Assembly: GCF_009295635.1 (NCBI RefSeq)
Contig: NZ_WHIW01000004.1
Coordinates: forward strand, 204,192-268,191
DNA: 64,000 nucleotides
Reading direction: 5' to 3'
From: Alkalilimnicola sp. S0819
Lineage (GTDB): Bacteria > Pseudomonadota > Gammaproteobacteria > Nitrococcales > WHIW01
Positions 28,039 through 39,346 of the stretch are shown here, piece after piece; position 1 is the stretch's first letter; the number at the start of each line of letters is the position of its first letter. The notes below the pieces were generated by a model, which saw only the letters and a list, made by a program, of their open reading frames with translations, did not search any database and was not told the DNA's origin. The translations under genes and the position numbers were made by a program.

Positions 28039-29271
28039 TTATCCCTTGACCAGCGGGCACTCCGGGTTCGGCGGGGCGAAGGCCACGTCGCCGGGGATGA
28101 CCCGCAGCAGCTCGTAGTAGTCCAGGGCCTGATCCACTTCGCTGGGGCGGCGGATCCGCATGTAGTTCATGTCGTGCACCACACGGCCGTCTTCGCGGAT
28201 GTAGCCGTTGCGGGTGATGCCGTCATCGATGGGGATCTCGCGCATCTTCGCCACCACCTCCGTGCCCCGGTCGGAGCCACTGGCCTGCACGGCCTTGAGG
28301 TAGTGCTTGATGCTCACGTAGGCGGAGATCTGCGCCGAGGACGGCGGGCTGCCGTTGCGCTGCCGGAAGCGCTCGGAGAACTCGCGAGCCGCTTCGTTCT
28401 GACCCCAGTAGTAGGGTACGCCGAACTGCAGACCGGCGGCGGCGTAGTTGCCGATGGCGCGCACGTCCTGGAGCAGGGTCATGACGCTGGCGAGCTTGTG
28501 GCCACGGGCCGTCACGCCCATTTCGCTGGCCTGGCGCACCGCGGCGATCAGGCCCGCGCCGGCGTTGCCGATGGCGATGACGTCCGCGCCACTGTCCATG
28601 GCCTTCTGCAGGATGGGGAAGAAGTTCGATTCGGTAAAGCCGTGGTAGGTATGGCCGATGACCTTGGCCCCATGGGGCGCGATGGCCTTCTCCAGCCCTT
28701 CCTTGATGCCGTAACCGAAGGGATGGTCCAGGGTTATCACGTACCAGGTCTTGGCGTCGTCCTCGCGAGCCAGGGCATCGCCCAGGGAAGAGGTGAACGC
28801 GCCGGTGTTGTACTGCCACTGGATGCTCTGGGCCCGGCAATGCTTGCCGGTGAGCAGCTCCGTGCCCGCGCCGTTGTGGATGACGATGGTGTCGCTGTCG
28901 CCGGCGGCGGCCTGCACGGCCAGCGCGGCGGCGGAGGAGGGAATGCCGACGATCACGTCGATATTGTCCTCGTCGATGTAGGCACGGGTTTGCTCGGTGG
29001 CCACATCCGGGGTGTTCTTGTGATCGCGCAGCAGGACCTGGATGGGCTTGCCGTTGATCTTGCCGCCAAATTCCTCGGCGGCCATCTCGGCGGCGACCTG
29101 CTCGCCCTGGCCGGCGGAGTCGGAATAGGGGCCCACCACATCGGTGAGCACGCCCACCTTGATGACGCCGTCGGTGATATCGGCCTGGCCGATGGCCGGC
29201 AGGCCCAGCGCGGCGGCGAGGGCCGCGCCTTGCAGCAGGGGCCGCAGGGTGGTGAATCGATGGCTCAGCAT
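28039..29271 (-). CDS. Periplasmic binding protein of a branched-chain amino acid/amide-type ABC importer
   Basis: A 410-residue protein. The ATG at 29271 follows GGGGAGA and leads into a signal peptide (about residues 1-30, ending AIGQA). The mature part starts ITDGVIKVGVLTDVVGPYSDSAG, the opening of Peripla_BP_6 (LivJ-like) proteins. It continues with IDVIVGIPSSAAALAV near 110 and LDHPFGYGIKEGLEKA near 190. The ligand may be an amino acid, amide or aromatic acid and is not readable. No permease or ATPase genes lie nearby, so it is an orphan component. Confidence 0.88.
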   Translation of the reverse strand: MLSHRFTTLRPLLQGAALAAALGLPAIGQADITDGVIKVGVLTDVVGPYSDSAGQGEQVAAEMAAEEFGGKINGKPIQVLLRDHKNTPDVATEQTRAYIDEDNIDVIVGIPSSAAALAVQAAAGDSDTIVIHNGAGTELLTGKHCRAQSIQWQYNTGAFTSSLGDALAREDDAKTWYVITLDHPFGYGIKEGLEKAIAPHGAKVIGHTYHGFTESNFFPILQKAMDSGADVIAIGNAGAGLIAAVRQASEMGVTARGHKLASVMTLLQDVRAIGNYAAAGLQFGVPYYWGQNEAAREFSERFRQRNGSPPSSAQISAYVSIKHYLKAVQASGSDRGTEVVAKMREIPIDDGITRNGYIREDGRVVHDMNYMRIRRPSEVDQALDYYELLRVIPGDVAFAPPNPECPLVKG

Positions 29272-29466
29272 GTCTAGGAGTCTCCCCAAAAGGATTCTGT
29301 GCGGTTGCCTGCGGTGGTTACCGGCGATAGTACGCTTCGCGGGGCGTATCTTGCTCTGTTCGCTGGGCGTGGCGGACCGCTGTTCTTGTTACCCCTACAA
29401 ACATATCAGCACTCCGGGGCTTGCGCACGTTTTGTGATGGGCTCGGCAAAGGCCCATGGGAACTGA

Positions 29467-29982
29467 TCAGTCTCCCGCGTACGGACCCTGATAGCTGATG
29501 GCGCTGATCAGGTACTCGCGGGGGCCGGCCGGGGTGTCCAGATGGAAGGTTTCATCCAGCGCCTTGCCGAGCACCGCCCGGCCCATGGGCGAGTCCATGC
29601 TGATCCAGCCTCGTGCCGGGTCGAACTCATCCGGGCCCACCACCCGTAAGCTCAGCTCCTCGCCCTGCTCGTCCTCCAGCCGGAACCAGGCGCCGAAGTA
29701 GATGCGGGAAGTATCGTCCGGCGGGCGGTCCACCACCGTGATGCCGTCCAGGCGCTTGCGCAGGAAACGCACCCGACGATCGATCTCGCGCAGCTGCTTT
29801 TTGCCGTAGATGTACTCGGCGTTCTCGGAACGATCGCCCTGGGCCGCGGCCTCGGAGACGGCGCGGGTGACTTCCGGGCGTTTGTGCCGCCAGAGATAGT
29901 CCAGTTCCTCGCGCAGGCGCCGGTGGCCCTCCGGCGTGATGTAGGGCGAGCTGGGCGCTTGGGGTGGACGGTAGCGGCCCAT
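29467..29982 (-). CDS. greB: Transcription elongation factor GreB
   Basis: A 171-residue Gre factor. The ATG at 29982 starts MGRYRPPQAPSSPYITPEGHRRL; the open frame upstream is a shadow of ggt. The N-terminal coiled coil (about 20-90) has the tip acidic motif in AAQGDRSENAEYIYGKK, where the D and E residues coordinate the catalytic Mg2+ in the RNA polymerase secondary channel. The C-terminal FKBP-like domain includes SMDSPMGRAVLGK. YIYGKK and the basic patch mark GreB rather than GreA. It rescues backtracked polymerase. It begins 4 nt after the ggt stop. Confidence 0.94.
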   Translation of the reverse strand: MGRYRPPQAPSSPYITPEGHRRLREELDYLWRHKRPEVTRAVSEAAAQGDRSENAEYIYGKKQLREIDRRVRFLRKRLDGITVVDRPPDDTSRIYFGAWFRLEDEQGEELSLRVVGPDEFDPARGWISMDSPMGRAVLGKALDETFHLDTPAGPREYLISAISYQGPYAGD

Positions 29983-29986
29983 GGGC

Positions 29987-31666
29987 TCAGCGGCTCGGCG
30001 CCGGCGCGAAGACCTGGGCCTGCCCCACGCCCCGGGGGTCGGCGGCGGCCTTGAGACCGTCGCCGTCGCGCCGTACCGCCTGCATGTCGCCATAGCGCCG
30101 CTGCCGCGCCTTCAGCGCGTGGCCCATGGCGCGCAGTTGATCCCGCACGGCTTCGGGCAGGGCGCCGGGCTCGAACTGGATATGATCCGGCAGGTACTGG
30201 TGGTGGTAGCGCGGCAGGCTCACCCAGCGGGTCGGTTCCTCGCCGTCGGCGAAGCTCAACGCGCCCAGCAACACCATGGTGATGATGCGGCTGCCACCCG
30301 GCGTGCCCAGCACGGCGACACGCTCACCGTCGACCAGGAAAGTGGGCGTCATGCTGGAAAGCGGCCGCTTGCCCGGGGCGATGGTGTTCGGCGCCGTGCC
30401 CACCAGCCCGTAGGCATTGGCCTTGCCCACGGCGGCGGCGAAGTCGTCCATCTCGTTGTTCAGCAGAATGCCGGTGCCCGGTGCCATGAAGCCGCTGCCG
30501 AAGGGATAGTTGATGGACAGGGTGGCGGCCACCCGGTTGCCGTCGGCGTCGATGATGGAAAAGTGGGTGGTGTCTTCGCCGCCCGGGCGCTGCGGGTTGA
30601 CCGGGGCGAGCAGCTCGCTGGGCGTGGCGCGCCGCGGGTGTATGCCTTGGGCCAGGCCCGCCGCGTAATCCTTGCTCAGCAAACGGGCCAGCGGCATGGC
30701 CACATGGTCCGGGTCGCCCAGATACTCGGCCCGGTCGCGGTAGGCGCGGCGCATGGCCTCGACGATGAGGTGAATGCGCTGGGTGGGCTCCAGGGTGCTC
30801 AGGTCATAATGCTCGAGGATGTTGAGCATGCCGATCAGCCCCACGCCCCCCGCCGAGGGTGGTGGCGCGCTGATCACCTCGATGCCGTGATAGCGCCCGC
30901 GCACCGGTTCGCGCTCCACCACCCGGTATTCCCGCAGATCTTGCAGGCGCCAGATGCCGCCGGCGGCTCGCACCTCCGCGACCAGATCGCGGGCAATGGG
31001 GCCGCGATAGAAGCCGTCGTGGCCCTGCGCCGCGAGCCGCTCCAGAGTTTGGGCCAGCTCCGGCTGACGCAGGCGCCAGCCGGGCGCGGGGAGCGCCCCC
31101 TGGTCCAGCAGCAGGCGGCGGGCTTCCTCGTTGAGGGCATCACGGCGCCAGTGGAGCATTTGCAGAAAATGCGCGTCCACCGGAAAGCCCGCGCGGGCAA
31201 GGTGTATGGCGGGGCGCAGGCTGCGCGCCAGAGGCAGGCGGCCATAGTGTTCCGCCAGGTGCGCCAGAGCCGCCGGTGTGCCGGGAATCGCCGCGGCCAG
31301 CGGGCCGTGGAGGGAAGCCTTGGGAAGGACTTGGCCTTCGGCATCTTGGTAGAGCGCTGCATGTGCCGCCAGCGGGGCACGTTCGCGGCCGTCGAGCATC
31401 ACATCGCGGCCGTCTTTCGCCCGGTGCAGCAACCAGAAGCCCCCGCCGCCCAGCCCCGAGCCGTAGGGTTCCACCACGGCCAGCGTGGCGCTTACGGCGA
31501 CCGCGGCATCGAACGCATTGCCACCGGCTTCCAGGATCTCGCGCCCGGCGGAGGTGGCCAGCGGATGGGCGCTGGCGATGGCAGCCTGCGGACCGCGCTC
31601 GGCGAGCGCCGGGTCGGCAAGAAAGAGCAGCAGCAGGAGCAGCAGGCGGGCCGGGCGCATCGCCAT
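29987..31666 (-). CDS. ggt: Gamma-glutamyltranspeptidase
   Basis: A 559-residue periplasmic Ntn-hydrolase precursor. The start at 31666 gives a signal peptide with a leucine-rich core (about residues 1-22). The large-subunit region has SAHPLATSAGREILEAGGNAFDAAVA near 30 (quoted in two parts: SAHPLATSAGREIL, EAGGNAFDAA). The autocatalytic cleavage site is GGEDTTHFS, with the nucleophile Thr at about residue 366, followed by the small-subunit motif PGKRPLSSMTP and GTPGGSRI near 465. It hydrolyses or transfers the gamma-glutamyl group of glutathione. An alternative ATG lies two codons in. It sits between coaD and greB on the same strand. Confidence 0.95.
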   Translation of the reverse strand: MAMRPARLLLLLLLFLADPALAERGPQAAIASAHPLATSAGREILEAGGNAFDAAVAVSATLAVVEPYGSGLGGGGFWLLHRAKDGRDVMLDGRERAPLAAHAALYQDAEGQVLPKASLHGPLAAAIPGTPAALAHLAEHYGRLPLARSLRPAIHLARAGFPVDAHFLQMLHWRRDALNEEARRLLLDQGALPAPGWRLRQPELAQTLERLAAQGHDGFYRGPIARDLVAEVRAAGGIWRLQDLREYRVVEREPVRGRYHGIEVISAPPPSAGGVGLIGMLNILEHYDLSTLEPTQRIHLIVEAMRRAYRDRAEYLGDPDHVAMPLARLLSKDYAAGLAQGIHPRRATPSELLAPVNPQRPGGEDTTHFSIIDADGNRVAATLSINYPFGSGFMAPGTGILLNNEMDDFAAAVGKANAYGLVGTAPNTIAPGKRPLSSMTPTFLVDGERVAVLGTPGGSRIITMVLLGALSFADGEEPTRWVSLPRYHHQYLPDHIQFEPGALPEAVRDQLRAMGHALKARQRRYGDMQAVRRDGDGLKAAADPRGVGQAQVFAPAPSR

Positions 31667-31670
31667 GGGC

Positions 31671-32739
<1,069 letters not shown>

Positions 32740-32743
<4 letters not shown>

Positions 32744-34047
32744 GGGGTTTTCGCCGCCTCGGGGCCTACCAGCACCCGGGTCATGCGCGCCGGGTCCAGA
32801 TGGCGACGAAAGGCCTCGCGGATCTCCTCGGCGCTCACCGCTCGCACCCGGCTCACATAACGCTCCAGATAATCGAGCGGCAGGCCGTAGAAGCCGATCA
32901 CCGACAGATACCCCACCAGATCGTTGTTGCTGTCGAGCTGCAGCGGAAAGCCGCCGGCGAGATTGGCGATGGCCATATCCAGCTGTTGCTGGCTGGGGCC
33001 CTCGTCACGCAGCGAGCGCAGGGAATCGTGGAGTACGCCCAGCGCCTCGTCCGCGCGGTCGGCGCGCACCTGGGTGCTCATCAGGAAGGGGCCGGGGCGC
33101 TCCATGAAGCTGAATCGGCTGGCGCTGCTGTAGGAAAGCCCACGCTCCTCGCGCAGCTCCCGGGCGAGCACCGAGTTCAGGCCGCTGCCGCCGAGGATGT
33201 GGTTGCCCACCAGCAGCGGGAAGTAGTCGGGGCTGTCGCGGCTCGCCGCCGGTTGGCCGAGGAGGATGTGGGTCTGACTGGCATCGAAGGGGATGTGCAC
33301 CGCCTGCGTCTCGGCCGGCGGCACCTCGGGCAGGGCGGGCGGCGCTTCGCCGGCGGGGAGCTCATCGAGCAGGCGCCCCACCAGATGCTCGGCCTGGCTG
33401 CGGGTCAGATCGCCCACCAGGGCGACCGTGGCATTGGCGGCCACATAGTGGCGGCGGTAGAACTCGCGCAGGTCCTCCTCGTCCAGCGCGCGCAGGCTCT
33501 CGGCCGTGCCCGCCGGGGGCGTGGCGTAGGGGTGGTCGCCGTAAAGTGCCTTATAGAAGGCCTTCTCCGCGAGGGCGGCGGGTGATTGCTGCTGGCTGCG
33601 CAGGTACACCAGCATGCGCCGGCGCTCCCGCGCCAGCGCGTGGGCGGGAAAGTCCGGCTGGGTGAGGATCAGCTCCAGCGTATCCAGTGCCGGCGCCAGG
33701 GCCTCCGCCCGGCTCAGGCTGCGCAGATGCAACCAGGCCATGTCCCGGGCACTGCCGATGTTCAGGCGCGCCCCAACCTGTTCCAGTGCCTGCGCCAGTT
33801 CGTCGGCGGAGCGCCCGCCCGCGCCCTGGTCCAGCAGGCTGTTGGTCAGCGCGGCCAGCCCCGGCTGCTCGCCGTCACGGGCGGCGCCGGCGCGGAAGGT
33901 GAGCCGCAGATCGACGATGGGCAGGGTGTCGGCGGCGATGAAATACACGTCGGCTCCCTGGGCGCTGCGCCAGTGTTGCACGGGCGGCGTGGCCAGGGCG
34001 GGCAGGGTGGCGAGCAGGCCGAGCAACAGCAGGGTCAGGCGCATCAT
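32740..34047 (-). CDS. M16 family peptidase-like protein, non-catalytic partner
   Basis: A 435-residue protein with a signal peptide (about 1-19, ending ALA). The M16 fold is clear: FRAGAARDGEQPGLAALTNSLLDQGAGG occupies the place of the zinc-binding region (in two halves: FRAGAARDGEQPGLA, LTNSLLDQGAGG). The HxxEH motif is absent, replaced by A-L-T-N-S-L. Later GDLTRSQAEHLVGRLL and GGSGLNSVLARELREERGLSYS are typical of M16 C-terminal halves. It pairs with the zinc-site-bearing M16 gene directly upstream (4-nt overlap), as in heterodimeric M16B peptidases, where one subunit is catalytic and the other shapes the chamber. Periplasmic location is inferred. Confidence 0.9.
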
Positions 34048-35381
34048 TCGCTCTCCTCGGCGGGCAGCAGGCGGGCGACGGTGAGCCGCTCATCGCGCAG
34101 GAAGCGGCGGGCCGCCTCGCGGACCTGCTCGGCGGTGACCGCCCGGACCCGCTGCTCGTAACGGTCCAGTTCCTCCCAGCCGATGCCGGTGGTCTCCAGC
34201 ACGCCGAGCTGCATGGCCTGATAGAACACGGAATCGAGTTGGAAAAGCGTGTCGGCGATCAGCTGGTTTCGGGCCCGCTCCAGGGTGGATTCGTCCACCA
34301 GCTCGTTGCGCAGGCGGGTGATTTCCTCGTCCAGCGCCTGCTCCAGCGCGTCCAGCGTGGCGTCGCCCGCCGGACGGGCGCTGAACAGGAACAGGCTGTC
34401 GAGCCGACTGGCAGCGGCGTAGCTTGCAGCGGCTGACGCGGCGATCTCGCGGCCACGCACCAGGCCGGCCTGCAGCCGGGCGGCGGAACCGCCGTCGAGG
34501 ATGCCGGCCAGTACCTCCAGGGCGTAGGCATCCTCGGGGCGCTCGGCGGTGGCCAGCGAAGGCACGTTGTAGCCGAGCAGGATCTGCGGCACTTCGGCGT
34601 TGGGCAGGCGCAGGGTGTAGCGGCGCAGGCCGGGTGCCGTCAGGCGCGGCGGGTCACGGGGGGTGTCGCTGTCCCGCGCGGGCACGGCGCCAAAATGCTT
34701 CTGCGCCAGGGCATGCACCACGGCGGGTTCCACATCGCCGGCCACCACCACGGTGGCATTGCCGGGGCTGTACCAGCGCTGGTACCAGCGCTGCAGGTCC
34801 GTCAACCGCAGCTGCTGCAGGTCCTCCATCCAGCCGATCACCGGGATGCGGTAGGGGCTGACCGGTTCAGCCTGGAACATGAAGCGTTCGATGAACAGGC
34901 TCCGGGGGCGGTCTTCCACCCGCAGGCGGCGCTCTTCGCGCACCACCTCCAGCTCCTTGGTGAATTGGGCTTCGCGCAATTGCAGCCGGTGCATGCGTTC
35001 GGCCTCCAGGCGAAAGGCCGTGTCCAGGCGGTCGGCGGCCAGTTGCTGGTAGTAGGCGGTGTAGTCGCGGCTGGTAAAGGCGTTGTCCCGGCCGCCCTCG
35101 GCGGCGATCAGCCGGGAAAACTCGCCGGGCTCCAGGTTCTCGGTGCCCTGGAACATCATGTGTTCGAGCACGTGAGAGACGCCGCTGATGCCCCGGTGTT
35201 CATAGCTGGAGCCCACCCGGTACCAGACCATGGAGACCGCCACCGGGGCGCGGTGATCCTCGCGCACCAGCAGGCGCAGGCCGTTGTCCAGGGTGTATTC
35301 GTGTACCGGGGGCGGGGCGGCGAGAGCGCCGCCGCTGACCAGGGCCAGCATCAGGCCCAGGGAGGCGAATATCGTGCGCAT
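34044..35381 (-). CDS. M16 family zinc metallopeptidase, catalytic subunit
   Basis: A 445-residue periplasmic protein with a signal peptide (about 1-21, ending ALAA). The inverted zinc motif HxxEH is intact as HVLEHMMF, with His70, Glu73 and His74. A distal Glu ligand lies in the following helix. R-rich ERMHRLQLREAQFTKELEVVREER near 120-145 (quoted: REAQFTKELEVVREERR) is typical of pitrilysin-type M16B enzymes. The second domain includes GILDGGSAARLQAGLVR. It degrades short peptides. First gene of the M16-M16-rsmD-coaD operon and divergent from ftsY. Confidence 0.94.
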   Translation of the reverse strand: MRTIFASLGLMLALVSGGALAAPPPVHEYTLDNGLRLLVREDHRAPVAVSMVWYRVGSSYEHRGISGVSHVLEHMMFQGTENLEPGEFSRLIAAEGGRDNAFTSRDYTAYYQQLAADRLDTAFRLEAERMHRLQLREAQFTKELEVVREERRLRVEDRPRSLFIERFMFQAEPVSPYRIPVIGWMEDLQQLRLTDLQRWYQRWYSPGNATVVVAGDVEPAVVHALAQKHFGAVPARDSDTPRDPPRLTAPGLRRYTLRLPNAEVPQILLGYNVPSLATAERPEDAYALEVLAGILDGGSAARLQAGLVRGREIAASAAASYAAASRLDSLFLFSARPAGDATLDALEQALDEEITRLRNELVDESTLERARNQLIADTLFQLDSVFYQAMQLGVLETTGIGWEELDRYEQRVRAVTAEQVREAARRFLRDERLTVARLLPAEESE

Positions 35382-35459
35382 GCTGTCTCTGCCTGGGTTT
35401 CGAGGAGTGTTAGGATAGCCGACACTTTCCCCGACCGTTAAGGATGATCATCCGCCACC

Positions 35460-36599
35460 ATGTGGGGTTTCAGGAAAAAGGACAAGACCGGGTCCAAGAA
35501 GCCGGTCGAACCGCAGACGCCTGCCGCTGCCGAGGCCCTGGATGAGTCGAGCGCCTCGCCGGCTCCGGAGTCGGCGCCCGAGCGACCGTCCGCCGTACCG
35601 GCGCCCGCCGCGCCGGCCGAGGCCGGCGAGCGGGCCGCGCCCGATACGCAGGACGAGTCCGCCGAGCCCCGGCGCCGCCCGGGCCTGTTCGCCCGTCTGA
35701 AGGCGGGGCTCAGCCGTACCGGCAGTGGTCTCACCGAGGGGCTGTCGTCGCTGTTCCTCGGCAAGAAGGTCATCGACGATGAGTTGCTGGAGGAGCTGGA
35801 AACGCGCTTGTTGATGGCCGACGTGGGGGTGGAAGCCACCCAGCGCATCATCGATGGCGTCACCGAGCGGCTGAAGCGCAAGGAACTCAACGATGTGGAG
35901 GCGCTGCTCGCGGGCCTGCAGGCCGATATGCGCGCCATACTCGCACCCTGCGCCCGGCCGCTGGTGCTGGATGAACGTCACCAGCCCTTCGTCATTCTCA
36001 TGGTGGGGGTCAACGGCGCCGGCAAGACCACCACCATCGGCAAGCTGGCCAAGCGCTTCCAGGGCGAGGGTCGCGCGGTAATGCTGGCCGCGGGGGACAC
36101 CTTCCGCGCCGCGGCGGTGGAGCAGCTCCAGGTCTGGGGCGAGCGCAGTGGCATACCCGTGGTGGCGCAGCACACCGGCGCCGATTCGGCCTCCGTGTGC
36201 TTCGACGCGCTGCAGGCGGCGCGGGCGCGGCAGATGGACGTGCTTATCGCCGACACCGCGGGGCGGCTGCATACCCAGAGCAACCTCATGGACGAGCTGG
36301 CCAAGGTCAAGCGGGTGCTGGGCAAGCAGGACGCCACGGCCCCCCACGAGACCCTGCTGGTGCTGGATGCCAGCAACGGTCAGAACGCCCTGGCCCAGGC
36401 CCGGCAGTTCCACCAGGCGGTGGGCGTGGACGGGGTGGTGCTCACCAAGCTGGACGGCACCGCCAAGGGCGGCGTGATCTTCGCCATCGCCGAGCAGCTG
36501 GGCCTGCCGGTGCGCTTCATCGGCGTGGGCGAGGGGGCGGAGGATCTGCGCCCCTTCGATGCCGACGAGTTCGTGCGCGCCCTGTTGGGCCGGGACTGA
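35460..36599 (+). CDS. ftsY: Signal recognition particle receptor FtsY
   Basis: A 379-residue SRP receptor GTPase. Residues 1-80 form an acidic, Pro/Ala-rich A domain that in E. coli contributes to membrane contact. The N domain begins around 85 (GLFARLKAGLSRTGSGL), followed by the G domain: P-loop GVNGAGKTTTIGKLA near 182, DTAGRLHTQSNLMDEL near 265, TKLDGTAKGG near 328 and the closing GVGEGAEDLRPFDADEF. It docks ribosome-SRP complexes at the inner membrane. First gene of the ftsYEX operon, divergent from the M16 genes with 78 bp between starts. Confidence 0.98.
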   Translation: MWGFRKKDKTGSKKPVEPQTPAAAEALDESSASPAPESAPERPSAVPAPAAPAEAGERAAPDTQDESAEPRRRPGLFARLKAGLSRTGSGLTEGLSSLFLGKKVIDDELLEELETRLLMADVGVEATQRIIDGVTERLKRKELNDVEALLAGLQADMRAILAPCARPLVLDERHQPFVILMVGVNGAGKTTTIGKLAKRFQGEGRAVMLAAGDTFRAAAVEQLQVWGERSGIPVVAQHTGADSASVCFDALQAARARQMDVLIADTAGRLHTQSNLMDELAKVKRVLGKQDATAPHETLLVLDASNGQNALAQARQFHQAVGVDGVVLTKLDGTAKGGVIFAIAEQLGLPVRFIGVGEGAEDLRPFDADEFVRALLGRD

Positions 36600-36608
36600 G
36601 CGGCGGCC

Positions 36609-37283
36609 GTGATCCAGTTCGATGGGGTCAGCAAGCGCTATCCGGGCGGCCACGAGGCGCTTTTGGATGTCAGTCTGCGCATACAGCAGGGCGAGATGGT
36701 GTTCGTGACCGGTCATTCCGGTGCCGGCAAGAGCAGCCTGCTGCGGCTGATCCCGTTGCTGGAGCGCCCCAGCCGGGGCCACATCATGGTGGCGCGCATC
36801 AATCTCTCCCGGCTCGCCCCCCGGCGCATTCCGCGATTACGCCGGCGCATCGGCATGATCTTTCAGGATCACCGCCTGCTTCACGATCGCAGTATCTTCG
36901 ATAATGTCGCGCTTCCTCTGGTGATCGCCGGTGTGCCCCATCGGGAGATGGGCCGGCGTGTACGTGCCGCCCTGGACAAGGTGGGCTTGCTGCATCGCGA
37001 GCGCGCGCTGCCGATGACCCTCTCGGGCGGTGAGCAGCAGCGAGTGGGCATCGCCCGGGCGGTGGTGAGCCGCCCGCCGATCCTGCTCGCCGACGAGCCC
37101 ACCGGTAACCTGGACCCGGAGCTCTCGGCGGAGATCATGGGCCTGTTCGAGGCCTTCAACCGGGTCGGAGTGACCACCGTGATCGCCAGCCACGACATCG
37201 CCCTGATCGAGCGCCTGGGGCACCGGCGCGTCACCCTGGAGCAGGGGCGGGTAGTGAACGATCAGCCCCGCAGGTGTGCCTGA
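36609..37283 (+). CDS. ftsE: Cell division ATP-binding protein FtsE
   Basis: A 224-residue ABC ATPase with a GTG start. It begins MIQFDGVSKRYPGG, with Walker A GHSGAGKS at residues 35-42, signature LSGGEQQR near 139 and Walker B ILLADEPTGNLD near 160. It pairs with FtsX at the divisome, coupling ATP turnover to periplasmic amidase activation. It lies 9 nt after ftsY and overlaps ftsX by one base. Confidence 0.97.
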   Translation: MIQFDGVSKRYPGGHEALLDVSLRIQQGEMVFVTGHSGAGKSSLLRLIPLLERPSRGHIMVARINLSRLAPRRIPRLRRRIGMIFQDHRLLHDRSIFDNVALPLVIAGVPHREMGRRVRAALDKVGLLHRERALPMTLSGGEQQRVGIARAVVSRPPILLADEPTGNLDPELSAEIMGLFEAFNRVGVTTVIASHDIALIERLGHRRVTLEQGRVVNDQPRRCA

Positions 37284-38224
37284 TGGCAGTGGGCGGGCGC
37301 TTGCAGCGGTTGCTCGAGGTGTGGCTGCTCCAGCACCTGCAGGCGCTGGTGGGGGCGCTGGGGCGGCTGTGGCGCACCCCCGTGGCCGCCGCCATGACCG
37401 CCGGGGTGATCGGTATCAGCCTGGCGCTGCCCGCCGGTTTCATGCTGCTGCTGGGCAACCTGGAGCGAAGCCTGGGGGGCTGGGAAGGCGGCGTGCGAAT
37501 TTCGGTGTTCCTGGAGCAGGGGACCGGCGCCGAGAGCTATCGCCGGGTGCACGAATCGCTGCGGGGCCTGGAGCTGGTGGAGGAAGCCCGCCTGATCACC
37601 CCGGAGCAGGCGCGGGCGGAGTTCGAACAACTCAGTGGTTTCAGCGAGGCGCTGGCTCTGCTGGAAGAGAACCCGCTGCCCCCGGTGGTGGAGCTCAAAC
37701 CGGTGGCCGGGGCGCAAGCGCGGCAACTTGATGGGCTGTTGCAACGGCTGGAGGCGCGCCCCGAGGTGGCCAGCGCCCGCATGGACCGGGAATGGCTGCA
37801 GCGCCTGCAGGCCATGATGGCTCTTGCCGAGCGGGGCGTGCAGGTGGTCGCGCTGTTGCTGGCGCTGGCGGTGCTGCTGGTGGTGGGCAATACCATACGG
37901 CTGGCCATCGAGAACCGGCGCGACGAGATCATCATTCAGAAGCTCATCGGTGCCTCCAACGGTTTCGTGCGCCGCCCCTTTCTCTACGAGGGGCTGTGGT
38001 ACGGCTTGCTGGGCAGTCTTCTGGCCTGGCTGCTGGTGCAGCTCGGGCGCTGGGCGCTGGCCGGGCCAGCCGAGCGCCTCGCCGGGCTGTACCAGCGGGG
38101 AATATCACTCCAGGGGCTGGATTTCTCCCAAAGCCTGCTACTCTTGTTGGCAGGTGTGCTGCTCGGTTTGCTGGGCTCCTGGATCGCGGTGGGCAGACAC
38201 CTCTCGGCAATCGAACCGCACTGA
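37283..38224 (+). CDS. ftsX: Cell division membrane protein FtsX
   Basis: A 313-residue protein when started at the ATG that overlaps the ftsE stop; three extra codons upstream in frame are less likely. It has an N-terminal helix (about 35-58, AAMTAGVIGISLALPAGFM), a periplasmic domain (about 60-185) and three further helices at about 190-215, 240-262 and 285-305. The FtsX domain segment GNTIRLAIENRRDEIIIQKLIGA (quoted: NTIRLAIENRRDEI) is the family mark. It works with FtsE to activate septal peptidoglycan hydrolysis. Confidence 0.96.
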   Translation: MAVGGRLQRLLEVWLLQHLQALVGALGRLWRTPVAAAMTAGVIGISLALPAGFMLLLGNLERSLGGWEGGVRISVFLEQGTGAESYRRVHESLRGLELVEEARLITPEQARAEFEQLSGFSEALALLEENPLPPVVELKPVAGAQARQLDGLLQRLEARPEVASARMDREWLQRLQAMMALAERGVQVVALLLALAVLLVVGNTIRLAIENRRDEIIIQKLIGASNGFVRRPFLYEGLWYGLLGSLLAWLLVQLGRWALAGPAERLAGLYQRGISLQGLDFSQSLLLLLAGVLLGLLGSWIAVGRHLSAIEPH

Positions 38225-38314
38225 GCCCGGCAATGGCTGGCAGGCACGCCGGCCCGGGCGCCCCCGGGGCGCCGCAATATCCCGTAGACATGGAGTCATT
38301 AGGGGGAATCACGG

Positions 38315-39244
<930 letters not shown>

Positions 39245-39346
39245 AGGCCCCCGGGAGCCGCTCACAGGGTCGGCCCGCGGGTCGGCCCTGTTGCCAAGCG
39301 CCGCGCGAGCCAACACAATCGGCCTGAATCCCGACGGACAGGCCTC

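Noticed and set aside
39253..39300. A terminator after rpoH built on repeated GGTCGGCCC
   Set aside because: The stem needs wobble pairs and has no T-tract; it reads more like an imperfect direct repeat.
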